From NCBI GenBank assembly GCA_963751245.1, contig CAVVTR010000009.1:372001-436000 (forward strand): DNA of 64,000 bases, written 5' to 3'. Origin of the DNA: CAVVTR01 sp963751245. GTDB lineage: Bacteria; Acidobacteriota; Thermoanaerobaculia; Thermoanaerobaculales; Thermoanaerobaculaceae. The translations under genes and the position numbers were made by a program. Shown here one piece after another: positions 16,130-25,015 of the stretch (positions are counted from its first letter, which is position 1; each line of letters begins with the position of its first letter). Under the pieces are notes generated by a model. That model did not search any database, had not been told where the DNA came from, and was given only the letters and a program-made list of their open reading frames with translations.

Positions 16130-17227
16130 ATGGGACTCAGTGGCACCCTTCGCACGATGGAGCTCCCCGAGATCCTGCAGTGGATCGAACGAGGTCAGCT
16201 CACCGGCACCCTCGAGATCGAGAGCGGCTCCGTGCGGAAGCAGATCGTGTTCAAGGGGGGGCGGTTCTACTCCAGCGCCTCCAACGACCCCCGGGAGCAC
16301 CTCGGCCAGCTCCTGGTCCGCGAACGCCTCGTCACCGAGGAGCAGCTGTTCTCCGCCCTGCTGCGCCAGGAGGAGGAGGGCAGCCCCCTGGGGGCGATCC
16401 TCGTGGAAGAGGGCGTCCTCGGCGAGGGGGACCTGCGGCGGGCCCTGGCGGCCAAGGTGGTCGAGTCCGTCTACGACCTGTTCCTCTGGGAGGACGGCCG
16501 CTTCGAGTTCCGCGACGGCGAGGTGCCGGGGCGGATGGCGGTGCACCTGGACGCCGACGTCACCGGCGTGATCTTCGAGGGCGCGCGCCGCGCCGACGAG
16601 TGGCGGCGCATCAGGAAGGTCATTCCCTCGAGCCGCGCCACCTTCAAGGCCACGGGGCGCGGGGTGGGGGACGAGGTGGAGCAGGCGGCGGTGGAGCTTG
16701 CGGCCGCGGGGAAGACCATGGCCGCCATGGCCCTCGAGCTGCACCGGTCGGAGTTCTCCACCGGGGTCCTGCTCCACGAGCTCGTTGGGCGGGGCGTACT
16801 GGCGGTGCTGGAGCCGGACACGGAGGACCTCCGCACCGATCCGGTGGTCACTCTCAGGAACCTCCTCGCCCAGGCGCGGCGGGCACAGCGGGAGCGCCGC
16901 TTCGACGACGCCGTGCGCTGCTTCGAGGCCGTACTGCTCGTGAGCCCCCTCGATCAGGATGCGAAGAAGGGTCTGCTGTCGGTGGCCGAGGCGCGGCGGC
17001 GTCCGGCCGAGCGTTCCGCCGTTCCCCTGGACGGCGTGCCCCGTCTCGCCCGCGACCTCCAGGCCCTCACCGGCGAGCGCTTCGAGCCGCTGGAGGGGTT
17101 CGTGATCTCGCGGATCAACGGGAGCTGGACGGTGCGCGCGATCCTCAAGCTGTGCCCCGTCGCGGAGGCGGAGGCGCTCCGCATCTTCGCCCGGCTCGTT
17201 GAGCGGGGCGTCATCACGATCGGCTAG
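16130..17227 (+). CDS. DUF4388 domain protein
   Basis: A 365-residue soluble protein. The N-terminal part (about residues 3-100) matches DUF4388, seen here as LSGTLRTMELPEILQWIE and LTGTLEIESG, a domain found in signalling and motility proteins of deltaproteobacteria and acidobacteria. The middle contains the GQLLVRERLVTEEQL and LGAILVEEGVLGEGDL repeats often linked to type II/IV secretion ATPase N-termini. The C-terminal part has a second, related helical region. The exact role is unknown. ATG at 16130. The last 14 bases overlap the convergent permease gene. Confidence 0.75.
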   Translation: MGLSGTLRTMELPEILQWIERGQLTGTLEIESGSVRKQIVFKGGRFYSSASNDPREHLGQLLVRERLVTEEQLFSALLRQEEEGSPLGAILVEEGVLGEGDLRRALAAKVVESVYDLFLWEDGRFEFRDGEVPGRMAVHLDADVTGVIFEGARRADEWRRIRKVIPSSRATFKATGRGVGDEVEQAAVELAAAGKTMAAMALELHRSEFSTGVLLHELVGRGVLAVLEPDTEDLRTDPVVTLRNLLAQARRAQRERRFDDAVRCFEAVLLVSPLDQDAKKGLLSVAEARRRPAERSAVPLDGVPRLARDLQALTGERFEPLEGFVISRINGSWTVRAILKLCPVAEAEALRIFARLVERGVITIG

Positions 17228-19334
17228 GCAGCCCGGCTCCGGTCCCCTCGTCCTCGGCGTAGGTCCTCTTCAGCACGCGGATGCCCGCGGGCTGGCCGAT
17301 GACGGTGACCCGGTCGTGGTCCTCGAGGACGGTGGAGGCGTCGGGAAAGACGAGGACGCCGTGGCGGTGCACGACGGCCACCAGGCACTCGCCCGGGAGC
17401 TCCAGCTCGCCGACGGCGCGGCCGGCGAGGCGGCCGCTGCGCGTCCCCGGGCGCAGCAGCAACGACAGGAAGCACTCCTCGCGCAGCATCACCTCCCGCA
17501 TCCGCTCCTCCGAGGCGGCGGCGAGCCACTCGTCGATGAAGCGCTCGTCGTCGGCGCGCGCCGCGAGGTGGGCGAGGAGACGCAGGTGCTGCGTCGGGTT
17601 CTCCTCGGGGCTGACCACGAAGAAGAAGGCATAGACGGGGGTGTCGGGGTCGTGTCCTCCCAGCGGCTCCTCGCCGCGGGGCACGCCCACTCCCGCGGTG
17701 CACCGCACCATGACCATGCGGGGCTCGGTGACGCCGGCCAGGCGCAGGTGCGGGATCGCCACGCCGTGCTCCACGGGGGTGGCGCCCACCCGGGTGCCCT
17801 CCAGAAAGCCCCGCGCGAAGGTTGCAGCGTCCAGGGGGAGACGGCCGGCGAGGCGCTGCGCGGCAGCGCCCACCACCTCATCGAAGCCGGCGGCGCCAAG
17901 GTCCACGACATCCGCCCGGGCCACGACCTCGTCGAACGGATCCTCCACGCGGGACCCCTTCTCCTTCATGATGACACGCAGCTCGGTGTCCAGCCCCGCG
18001 TCCCGCTGCCGCCCCCAGCGCTCGAACACGTGGTACATGGCGCCGCTGCGGGCGACGCGGGGGCGGCCGTAGTGGAAGTACCAGGCCACGCCGGCAAGCA
18101 CCACGGCGGCGCAGAACAGGATGGACACGCCGCCCAGCCGCGACACGAGCCACAGGGGCGCGGCGACGCCGGCGAGGTGGAGCCAGGGGTAGAGGGGGGA
18201 ACGGTAGCCGGGGTCGTAGGACTCGATGCGGCTCTCCCGCATGATGAGGACGCCCAGGCAGTTGCCCGCGAAGAGGAGGAGCTGGAAGGAGCTCGCCAGC
18301 TTGGCGATGCGCGTGGGGTCGAAGACGACGACGCAGAACAGCACGGCGGCCACGGTCACCGCGATGGAGACGGAGGGCGTGCGGTGCCGGGAGAGCAGCC
18401 GGAAGGCGCGGGGGACGAGGTGATCCCGGCTCATCGCCAAGGGGTAGCGTGAGGCGCTCAGGATGCCCGCGTTGGCCACCGCCGTGAACGCGAGCACCGC
18501 CGCGACGGAGAGGACCAGCGCGCCGGCCCGGCCCCCCAGGTGCGCGGCGGTGTCCGCCACCGGGGTCAGGCTGCCCCGGAGCTCCGCGGCGGGCAGCACG
18601 CCGACCATCACCGTGGTGCCGAGGAGGTAGACCACCACCGCGGTCACCAGGGCGAGAAACATGCTCAGCGGGATCGTCCGCTCGGGGTGGCGGATCTCCT
18701 CGGAGACGCTGGCGATCTTGGAGAGGCCGACGTAGCCCACGCAGACCATCCCCGAGGTCGCGATCACGGCGTCCCACCCCTTGTCCATGAAGCCCGCGAA
18801 GCGCGCCGGTTCCAGGTGGCCCGCCCCCCGCCAGAGGAACCAGGCGAGGACGACGAAGAGAACGAGGACGAGACCCGCCTGGATGGCGCCGGTCCTGCTC
18901 ACCCCGAGCCAGTTCACCACCCCCAGTGCCACGGCCAGCGCCACCGTGATCTCCACCAGGGGCAGCTCGGCGACGAAGATCCCCACGTACGCGCCCATGC
19001 CCACGAGGGCGAACGCCGTCTTGAGCACCAGGGCGAACCAGGTGCCGACGCCGGCAACTGTGCCGAACAACGGCCCCATGCTGCGGTCGAGGAAGAAGTA
19101 TTCGCCGCCGGCCCGGGGCATCGCCGTGGCCAGCTCCGCCTTGGAGAGGACCCCGGGGATGAGGGGGACCGCGGCGAGGGTGTAGGCGAGGATCATCGCG
19201 GGGCCGGCCTGGGCGAAGGCGATGCCGGGCAGGAGGAAGAAGCCCGAGCTCAGCGTCGCGCCCGTCGCGATGGCGTAGGCGTAGGGAAGCGTGAGCCCCC
19301 GGTGGAGCGCCTTCGTTCTGGTCGTGGCGTTCAT
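17214..19334 (-). CDS. APC-family amino acid permease fused to EIIA-like and RCK_C-like domains
   Basis: A 706-residue protein. Residues about 10-430 form an APC-superfamily permease with about twelve helices, including the early LSSGFFLLPGIAFAQAGPA motif. Residues about 470-610 resemble a PTS EIIA type 2 domain: the segment HGVAIPHLRL contains the histidine that is phosphorylated in true EIIA proteins. Residues about 630-695 resemble the regulator-of-K-conductance C-terminal (TrkA_C) domain (GELELPGECLVAVVHR, LEDHDRVTVIG). The permease is probably gated by phosphorylation and/or ligand binding through its cytoplasmic tail; substrate unknown. ATG at 19332-19334. Confidence 0.8.
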   Translation of the reverse strand: MNATTRTKALHRGLTLPYAYAIATGATLSSGFFLLPGIAFAQAGPAMILAYTLAAVPLIPGVLSKAELATAMPRAGGEYFFLDRSMGPLFGTVAGVGTWFALVLKTAFALVGMGAYVGIFVAELPLVEITVALAVALGVVNWLGVSRTGAIQAGLVLVLFVVLAWFLWRGAGHLEPARFAGFMDKGWDAVIATSGMVCVGYVGLSKIASVSEEIRHPERTIPLSMFLALVTAVVVYLLGTTVMVGVLPAAELRGSLTPVADTAAHLGGRAGALVLSVAAVLAFTAVANAGILSASRYPLAMSRDHLVPRAFRLLSRHRTPSVSIAVTVAAVLFCVVVFDPTRIAKLASSFQLLLFAGNCLGVLIMRESRIESYDPGYRSPLYPWLHLAGVAAPLWLVSRLGGVSILFCAAVVLAGVAWYFHYGRPRVARSGAMYHVFERWGRQRDAGLDTELRVIMKEKGSRVEDPFDEVVARADVVDLGAAGFDEVVGAAAQRLAGRLPLDAATFARGFLEGTRVGATPVEHGVAIPHLRLAGVTEPRMVMVRCTAGVGVPRGEEPLGGHDPDTPVYAFFFVVSPEENPTQHLRLLAHLAARADDERFIDEWLAAASEERMREVMLREECFLSLLLRPGTRSGRLAGRAVGELELPGECLVAVVHRHGVLVFPDASTVLEDHDRVTVIGQPAGIRVLKRTYAEDEGTGAGLPSRS

Positions 19335-19495
19335 GGCCCTCCCTGCTCTCGGCGTCCGGACATCGGGACGGTTGGGCTTCGCTCGCGGCCTCGTTCCGAT
19401 TGTACCGTCGCGGGCGGCGGCGCCGGCGGGGCGGAACCCCGGCCACGGTCTGTCGTACCATCAGGGCAGCGGCATCGACCGCGCCGGAGGCCCCC

Positions 19496-20710
19496 TTGAG
19501 GAAGAAGACGAACGCGCCCGGACCACCTTCCGCCCCCTCCCTGGACTTCGTGCCCACCCTCGACCGGCGCTGCTTCTTCCGCGTCTCGGCGGCGGGCGCC
19601 GCGGGGATGGCGCTGGGCGGGCCCCTGGCCGCGGGCCAGGAGCCCGAGAAGCCCCGCCCCATCGCGACCAACGTCGCCACGGTGAGCGGCACCCCCCGCA
19701 CCGCCTCCTCGATGCCGGGGCGACACCCCGGGAAGGTGGTTGCCCTGTCGACGGGCGACGCGGCCGCCAACGGCGCCGTGAAGCCCGCCGCGGTGCACCG
19801 TGCCGTGGAGCAGGGGATGCTGGCGCTTACCGGCGCGACGGACGTGGCGGCGGCCTGGCGCTCCTTCGTGGGCCCCGAGGACGTCGTGGGGATCAAGGTC
19901 AATCCCATCGGCGGCGCCCTCCTGTCCACCCGGCCAGAGGTGGTGGACGCCGTCATCGCGGGGCTCGCGGCCGCGGGGGTGGAGCGCTCGCGGATCGTGA
20001 TCTGGGACCGCCGGGAGTTCCAGCTCGCCGAGGCCGGGTTCACGGCGTCGCGGTTCCCCGGCGTGACCATCGCCGGGACGGAGGTGAAGGGGCCCAACGG
20101 CGACTTCTACGACGGCGAGGGGCGGCTGTGGGCGCGCGACAACATCGACCGGGAGCACCCGGCGTACGTGGCCGACGTGGAGATGAGCTACGGCCGCGAG
20201 ACGCTGCCCTACATGATCAACGAGGGGCGCGAATCGTACTTCACGAAGCTCGTCACGCGACGGTGCACGAAGATCGTCAACGTCCCGGTGCTGAAGAACA
20301 CCCGGGACTCGGTGTCGGCCTGTCTGAAGAACCTCTCCTACGGCTCGCTCTCCAACACGGGCAGGCTCCACAAGCTCTGGGCCCGGTCCGTGGCCGAGCC
20401 GTGCGCCTTCCCCTGTCTGCGGGACAAGGTGGCGCTGAACATCGTGGACGGGCTGCTGGCGTGCTACGACGGTGGCCCCGGGGCCAACCCCGAGTTCATC
20501 TGGGACGCCAACCTGATGCTGTTCGGGACGGATCCGGTGGCGGTGGACGCCGTGGCGCTGGACGTCATCGGCGCCGAGCGGCTGCGCCGCGGCGTGGTCA
20601 AGAGCTTGAGCCCCCGGGGACGCGAGTACATGGAGATCGCGGCCGCCCTGGGGCTGGGCGTCGCCGACCGCGACCTCATGCGTGTGATCCGGATGTCCCT
20701 GGAGGGGTGA
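19496..20710 (+). CDS. DUF362 domain protein with Tat-like signal
   Basis: About 404 residues. A twin-arginine-like start region (DRRCFFRVSAAGAAGMALGG near residues 22-41) suggests export after folding. The body matches DUF362: DVVGIKVNPIGG, then IVNVPVLKNTRDSVSACLKNLSYG, and a C-terminal FGTDPVAVDAVALD motif. Its reaction is not known; some DUF362 proteins carry iron-sulfur clusters, but no ferredoxin motif is seen here. I prefer the TTG at 19496; the frame is open upstream. It converges on the MATE gene with six bases between stops. Confidence 0.75.
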   Translation: MRKKTNAPGPPSAPSLDFVPTLDRRCFFRVSAAGAAGMALGGPLAAGQEPEKPRPIATNVATVSGTPRTASSMPGRHPGKVVALSTGDAAANGAVKPAAVHRAVEQGMLALTGATDVAAAWRSFVGPEDVVGIKVNPIGGALLSTRPEVVDAVIAGLAAAGVERSRIVIWDRREFQLAEAGFTASRFPGVTIAGTEVKGPNGDFYDGEGRLWARDNIDREHPAYVADVEMSYGRETLPYMINEGRESYFTKLVTRRCTKIVNVPVLKNTRDSVSACLKNLSYGSLSNTGRLHKLWARSVAEPCAFPCLRDKVALNIVDGLLACYDGGPGANPEFIWDANLMLFGTDPVAVDAVALDVIGAERLRRGVVKSLSPRGREYMEIAAALGLGVADRDLMRVIRMSLEG

Positions 20711-20716
20711 GGGGGC

Positions 20717-22087
20717 TCAGGAAGCGATCGCGACCGGCCGCACCGCGCGCCTCTGCCAGACGACGAACAGCCCCGCCTGGATCAGGCCCTTCGCCACCGT
20801 GGTCCCGGCGATGGCGAGCCACACTCCGGCCAAACCCCATCCTGAGGCGACCAGCACGGCGGCCAGCGGAATCCGGGCCGTCGTCAGCGAGATCTCGACC
20901 GCGGCCGGGACCGCGGTGCGGTGCGCTCCGGCGAAGGCGCCCACCAGGACCACCTCCAGCGCCATGAACGGCTGCGACATCCCCACCAGGAGCACGTACA
21001 GCATCCCCGCCGCCACCACGTCGGGCGCGGGGATGAAGATCGCCACCGCCGTTGCCGGGAAGGCCACCAGGAGCACGGTGACGAGCCCGACCGCGAGGAT
21101 GGTGAGGAACAGCGTCCGCCAGGCCGCGCGCGCCGCGCGGCCCGGGTTGCCGGCGCCCAGGTTCTGCCCGACCAGAGTCGTCGCCGCGGCCCCCATGCCG
21201 GCGCACACGAAGTAGTTGAAGACCTCCAGCTTGTGGCCCACACCGAGGGCGGCCACCGCCGGCGTCCCGAACGCCGTGATGATGCGTGTGAGGCCGATGT
21301 AGATCAGGGAGAACAGCGCCCCCTCGGCGGAGAGCGGCAGACCCACCCGCAAGGCCTTGAGCGCCTCGCGGGCAGGAGCGGCGAAGGCGTCGCGCAGCCG
21401 CTGGCCGAGCCCGGCGCGGCGCAGCAGGATCCATCCGGCCACGGCGGCGGTCGCCCACGCCGCCACCGTCGCGACGGCGGCGCCGAGGACGCCCATGGCC
21501 GGGAAGGGGCCGAGGCCGAAGATGAGCACCGGGTCCGCGGTCAGGTTGACCGCCGCGGACATCGCCAGCAGCCGCACCGGCGTGCGCGCGTCGCCCATGG
21601 CCCGGAACGCCGCCGCGATCCACGCGAACAGGAAGTAGGCGGGCATCCCGGCGAGGATCACCCGCAGATAGAGGCCGCCGGCGGCGGAGACGGCGGGGGA
21701 GGTCTCCATGAACCGGAAGACGGTGCCCACCAGCGCGAGGCCGAGAGCGGAGACCGCGAGGGAGCCCCACACCGCGAGGGCGAGGCCGGCCGCCGCGGCC
21801 CGGCCGGCGCTCTGGGTGTCCGCGGCGCCGACGGCCGTGGCCAGCACCGCGGATGATCCCGTGGCGAGCCCCTCCCCGAGGGTCTGGGCGAGCCACATGA
21901 CGAACCCCGCGGTGGAGGCCGCCGCGATGGCCACGGCGCCCACGCGGCCGAGCCAGAACGTGTCCACGATCAGGAACCCGGCCTGGAGCAGCGCGGCCAG
22001 GGCGGCGGGGAGGCCGAGGTGGAAGATGGCCCGGTCGACGGTGCCGGAGACGACCATGGCCCGGTGGCGGAGGATGTCGCCCGTCAT
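20717..22087 (-). CDS. MATE family multidrug/cation exporter
   Basis: A 456-residue membrane protein with twelve predicted helices in two homologous halves, matching MATE proteins in length. The first half contains LGLPAALAALLQAGFLIVDT and WLAQTLGEGLATGSSAVL; the second half contains GTPAVAALGVGHKLE and GQNLGAGNPGRAARA, typical of the family. It probably exports cationic drugs or metabolites in exchange for protons or sodium. The ATG at 22085-22087 gives MTGDILRHRAMVVSG. Confidence 0.92.
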   Translation of the reverse strand: MTGDILRHRAMVVSGTVDRAIFHLGLPAALAALLQAGFLIVDTFWLGRVGAVAIAAASTAGFVMWLAQTLGEGLATGSSAVLATAVGAADTQSAGRAAAAGLALAVWGSLAVSALGLALVGTVFRFMETSPAVSAAGGLYLRVILAGMPAYFLFAWIAAAFRAMGDARTPVRLLAMSAAVNLTADPVLIFGLGPFPAMGVLGAAVATVAAWATAAVAGWILLRRAGLGQRLRDAFAAPAREALKALRVGLPLSAEGALFSLIYIGLTRIITAFGTPAVAALGVGHKLEVFNYFVCAGMGAAATTLVGQNLGAGNPGRAARAAWRTLFLTILAVGLVTVLLVAFPATAVAIFIPAPDVVAAGMLYVLLVGMSQPFMALEVVLVGAFAGAHRTAVPAAVEISLTTARIPLAAVLVASGWGLAGVWLAIAGTTVAKGLIQAGLFVVWQRRAVRPVAIAS

Positions 22088-22199
22088 CCAGGGGAGGATA
22101 GCCCAGCATGAACGCTCCGCGGCGCGGCCGCAGGGTGGGCGGCTCTGCTAGAGTCGGTGGAAATCCAGTGTCGCCGGGGTGGCCCGGCGCGGAGGCGGC

Positions 22200-22964
22200 G
22201 TGAGGCTCGAGAGGATGCTGTGGGCGGTGGCGCTGGCGGGGGGGCTTCTCCTGCTGCCTGGCCGGACCGGGGCGCAGGGGATGCCCGGGAGCGGTCTGGG
22301 GTGGTCGGCGGGGCTCGGCGTGGTGGCGTCGCCGCGGCCCTACGTGGGGACGAGCACGCGCGTCACGCCGATCCCCCTGGTCAACTACCGCTCCCGGCGC
22401 TTCTCGTTCCAGGGCCTCATGCTGGGCTACCGCCTCGCCGGCGACCGCAGGCTCTCGGTGGACCTCGTGGCGCGTCCCAGCCTGTCCGGCTACGATCCCG
22501 AGGACTCCTCCTTCCTGGCCGGCATGAGCCCGCGCCGGTGGTCCGTCGACGCGGGCGTCGCCCTTTCCTGGCAGGGCCGGAGGCTCGGCGGGCGGGCCTC
22601 GCTGCTGCACGACGTGCTGGGGCGTTCCGGCGGTACCGTGGCCTCGGCCGGCCTCGACCTGCTCTTCCGGGCCGGAGCGTGGCACCTGCGTCCCGGCGCC
22701 GGGCTCTCCTGGGAGAGCGCCTCCCTCGTCGACTACTACTACGGCGTGCGCCCCTCCGAGGCGCGTCCCTGGCGCCCGGCGTACAGGGGTACCTCGACGG
22801 TGGACACGTACGGCAGCCTGCTGGCGGTGCGTCCGCTGTGGGGGCGGTGGAGCTTCTTCGCCCTCGCCCGCGTGCGGGTGCTGGGGAGCGGCGCGACGGA
22901 CAGCCCCATCGTCGGGCGGCGCACCGACCTCACCGGTGTCGTGGCGGTGACGGCCAAGCTCTGA
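22200..22964 (+). CDS. MipA/OmpV-like outer membrane beta-barrel protein
   Basis: About 254 residues with a signal peptide (about residues 1-26, ending near GRTGAQG). The mature part has regularly alternating amphipathic strands, with LGWSAGLGVVASPRPYVG and IPLVNYRSRRFSFQG matching the N-terminal strands of MipA/OmpV proteins, and a hydrophobic C-terminal strand. These proteins sit in the outer membrane; some act as scaffolds for murein enzymes, others as porins. GTG at 22200 follows GGAGGC; ATG at 22215 is an alternative. Confidence 0.8.
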   Translation: MRLERMLWAVALAGGLLLLPGRTGAQGMPGSGLGWSAGLGVVASPRPYVGTSTRVTPIPLVNYRSRRFSFQGLMLGYRLAGDRRLSVDLVARPSLSGYDPEDSSFLAGMSPRRWSVDAGVALSWQGRRLGGRASLLHDVLGRSGGTVASAGLDLLFRAGAWHLRPGAGLSWESASLVDYYYGVRPSEARPWRPAYRGTSTVDTYGSLLAVRPLWGRWSFFALARVRVLGSGATDSPIVGRRTDLTGVVAVTAKL

Positions 22965-22970
22965 GGGCGC

Positions 22971-23333
22971 TCACTGCGGTTCGTGGACGACGAGGGACAG
23001 CCCCACCGTCACGATGCTCACCACCAGGGCGCCCCAGAACGCCGCCCAGAAGCCGCCCACCACGAAGTCGACGCCCATCGCCTCGGCGAGGCGCGAGGCG
23101 AGGAGCAGCGTGACGCCGTTGATCACGAGGACGAAGAGGCCCAGCGTCAGGACGATGAGCGGGCAGGTGAGGAGCTTCAGGACCGGCCGGACGACGGCGT
23201 TGACCAGGCCGAGGATGACGGCGAAGACGACGTAGACGACCCAGGCCCGGCCCTCCACGTGGATGCCGGGGACCATCCACGCGGCGGCCAGCAGGGCCAT
23301 GACCGAGATGATCCAGCGCGAGATCAGGTTCAT
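22971..23333 (-). CDS. Four-helix membrane protein of the phage-holin-IV/YvlD-type family
   Basis: A 120-residue protein with four predicted membrane helices. The family pattern is clear: IISVMALLAAAWMVPGIHVEG, then ILGLVNAVVRPVLKLLTCPL and FVLVINGVTLLLAS. Members are widespread, small and of unknown function despite the holin name. It converges on the MipA-like gene with only six bases between. No phage genes are nearby, so a lysis role is unlikely. Confidence 0.85.
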   Translation of the reverse strand: MNLISRWIISVMALLAAAWMVPGIHVEGRAWVVYVVFAVILGLVNAVVRPVLKLLTCPLIVLTLGLFVLVINGVTLLLASRLAEAMGVDFVVGGFWAAFWGALVVSIVTVGLSLVVHEPQ

Positions 23334-23423
23334 GGACGGGTCCTCCCCGAGCTCCGGCGGTGCTCGAGGCCAAGTGTATCCGGGTCGCCGCGGAGGCGTC
23401 CTACAATCCCGGCGGAGGTGCGT

Positions 23424-24962
23424 GTGAGAAGGACGGCGGCGGACGAGGCGGGGCTTTCACGGGGGGTGGCGAGGTGGACGGCGGCGATCCTGGCCGCGGT
23501 GGTCCTTGCCGGGGCGGCGGCGGCGGATGAGGCGGTCTCGCCGTTTCCCGCGGACCACAGGGAGCTGAAGCACACCATCGGGTACGAGGCCATGGCGGCG
23601 TTCCTCGCCGGCGCGGGGCGGCGGGACTTCATCACCGTCACGGAGGAGGGCCGGACCCTCCAGGGCCGGTCGCTGTTCCTGGTCCACCTCCGCCGCGGCA
23701 CGGCGCCCCGCCCCTGGCGCGTGTTCCTCTTCGCGCAGCAGCACGGCAACGAGGTCTCGGGCAAGGACGCGCTCCTGTACATGATCCGCGAGATCATGGA
23801 GCGCCCGGAGCGGCTCCCGGAGGACGTCGACCTGTGGATCATGCCGCAGGTCAATCCGGACGGGGCGGCGGCGGACCAGCGCCGCAACGCGGCCGGCGCC
23901 GACCTCAACCGGGACCACCTTCTGCTCTCGCAGCCGGAGACCCTGGCGCTCCACCGCGTGGACCGCCGCATCCGCCCGGACATCTCCGTGGACTGCCACG
24001 AGTTCACGCGGGACTCCCGAGACTACCGGGAGCGCGGTTGGGGCGAGTGGCCCGAGATCATGATGGACACGGCGAACAACCCGCTGTTCTCGAAGGCGCT
24101 CTACGACCTGGGGCTGGCCCGCGTCGAGGCGGCCCGCTCCCGCATGCACCTGGCCGGCCACGCCTACGTCCGCTACACCGTGGGAGGCGTTCCCCCCGGC
24201 GACGAGCAGCGCCCGTCCACCCTCGAAGCCGACGACGCCCGCAACGGCCTCGCCATGGACGGCCACATGGCGTTCATCGTCGAGGCAGGGGTGAAGCGCT
24301 CCGCGCCCGACCCGGAGGCGGACCTGGGGCGCCGCGTGGACGCCTACCTCACCCTGCTGTGGCCCTTCGTCACCGATACCTCGGCGCGGCCCGCCGAGCG
24401 CGCCGCCATCGAGGCGTTCCGCGAGAGGCCGCTGCCCCCGTTCATCCCGGTCAACTCCTTCTGGGGCAACGCCGGTCCGCGTGTGAGCAGGGTCAAGGTC
24501 GTCGACCTCGCCAGCGGGCGCACGGAGGAGATCGCCACCGCGAACCTCATGCACGACGTCGTGGTCAAGCGGAGCGTCGCCACCCCGGAGGCGTACGCCA
24601 TCCTCCCCGCCGCCGCAGCCGCCTTCAGGACGGTGCTCGACCGCCAGGGCATCACCTACGACGTGGTGGAGAAGCCTCGCACGGAGAACGCGGAGCGCTG
24701 CACGCTCCTGCGGGTGGAGGAGAAGACCGACGAGGTCTACGGCCGCTACGGCGGCCGGCAGATCGTCTCCTGCGCGAACGCCGCGGACGTCTCCCTCGAT
24801 GCCGGCACCCTCGTGGTGCCCCTGGACCAGGAGGCGAGGGTCAGGGCCGTGCTCCTGCTCGAGCCGTCGATGCTCTACGGCCTCTACCAGTACGAGGCGT
24901 TCCGGGCGCTCGTGGATGCGGACGGGACGCTGCCCGTCGCGCGGATCATGCCGGGTCGCTGA
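23424..24962 (+). CDS. Secreted M14-family metallocarboxypeptidase
   Basis: About 512 residues with an N-terminal hydrophobic signal (about residues 13-33). The M14 zinc site is visible: HGNE (His and Glu ligands), then the third ligand in ISVDCHEFT; the catalytic glutamate is probably in AFIVEAGVK. It should cut C-terminal residues from peptides or peptidoglycan stems outside the cytoplasm. The C-terminal about 170 residues are an extra domain of unknown role. GTG at 23424 is preferred because GGAGG ends five bases before it. Confidence 0.85.
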   Translation: MRRTAADEAGLSRGVARWTAAILAAVVLAGAAAADEAVSPFPADHRELKHTIGYEAMAAFLAGAGRRDFITVTEEGRTLQGRSLFLVHLRRGTAPRPWRVFLFAQQHGNEVSGKDALLYMIREIMERPERLPEDVDLWIMPQVNPDGAAADQRRNAAGADLNRDHLLLSQPETLALHRVDRRIRPDISVDCHEFTRDSRDYRERGWGEWPEIMMDTANNPLFSKALYDLGLARVEAARSRMHLAGHAYVRYTVGGVPPGDEQRPSTLEADDARNGLAMDGHMAFIVEAGVKRSAPDPEADLGRRVDAYLTLLWPFVTDTSARPAERAAIEAFRERPLPPFIPVNSFWGNAGPRVSRVKVVDLASGRTEEIATANLMHDVVVKRSVATPEAYAILPAAAAAFRTVLDRQGITYDVVEKPRTENAERCTLLRVEEKTDEVYGRYGGRQIVSCANAADVSLDAGTLVVPLDQEARVRAVLLLEPSMLYGLYQYEAFRALVDADGTLPVARIMPGR

Positions 24963-25003
24963 GGCCGGGGGCCCGGCCGGGCGCGGGAGAGCGCCGGGGC
25001 TGG

Positions 25004-25009
25004 TACGCT
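25004..25009 (+). promoter_or_regulatory. Putative -10 box (TACGCT) for a leaderless oxidoreductase mRNA
   Basis: TACGCT is six bases before the ATG at 25016, and no Shine-Dalgarno sequence lies between. A transcription start would fall on or next to the ATG. Confidence 0.35.
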
Positions 25010-25015
25010 GAGCGC

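Noticed and set aside
22971..23333. Prophage lysis gene
   Set aside because: The holin label is only a family name; no phage genes, attachment sites or integrase are nearby.
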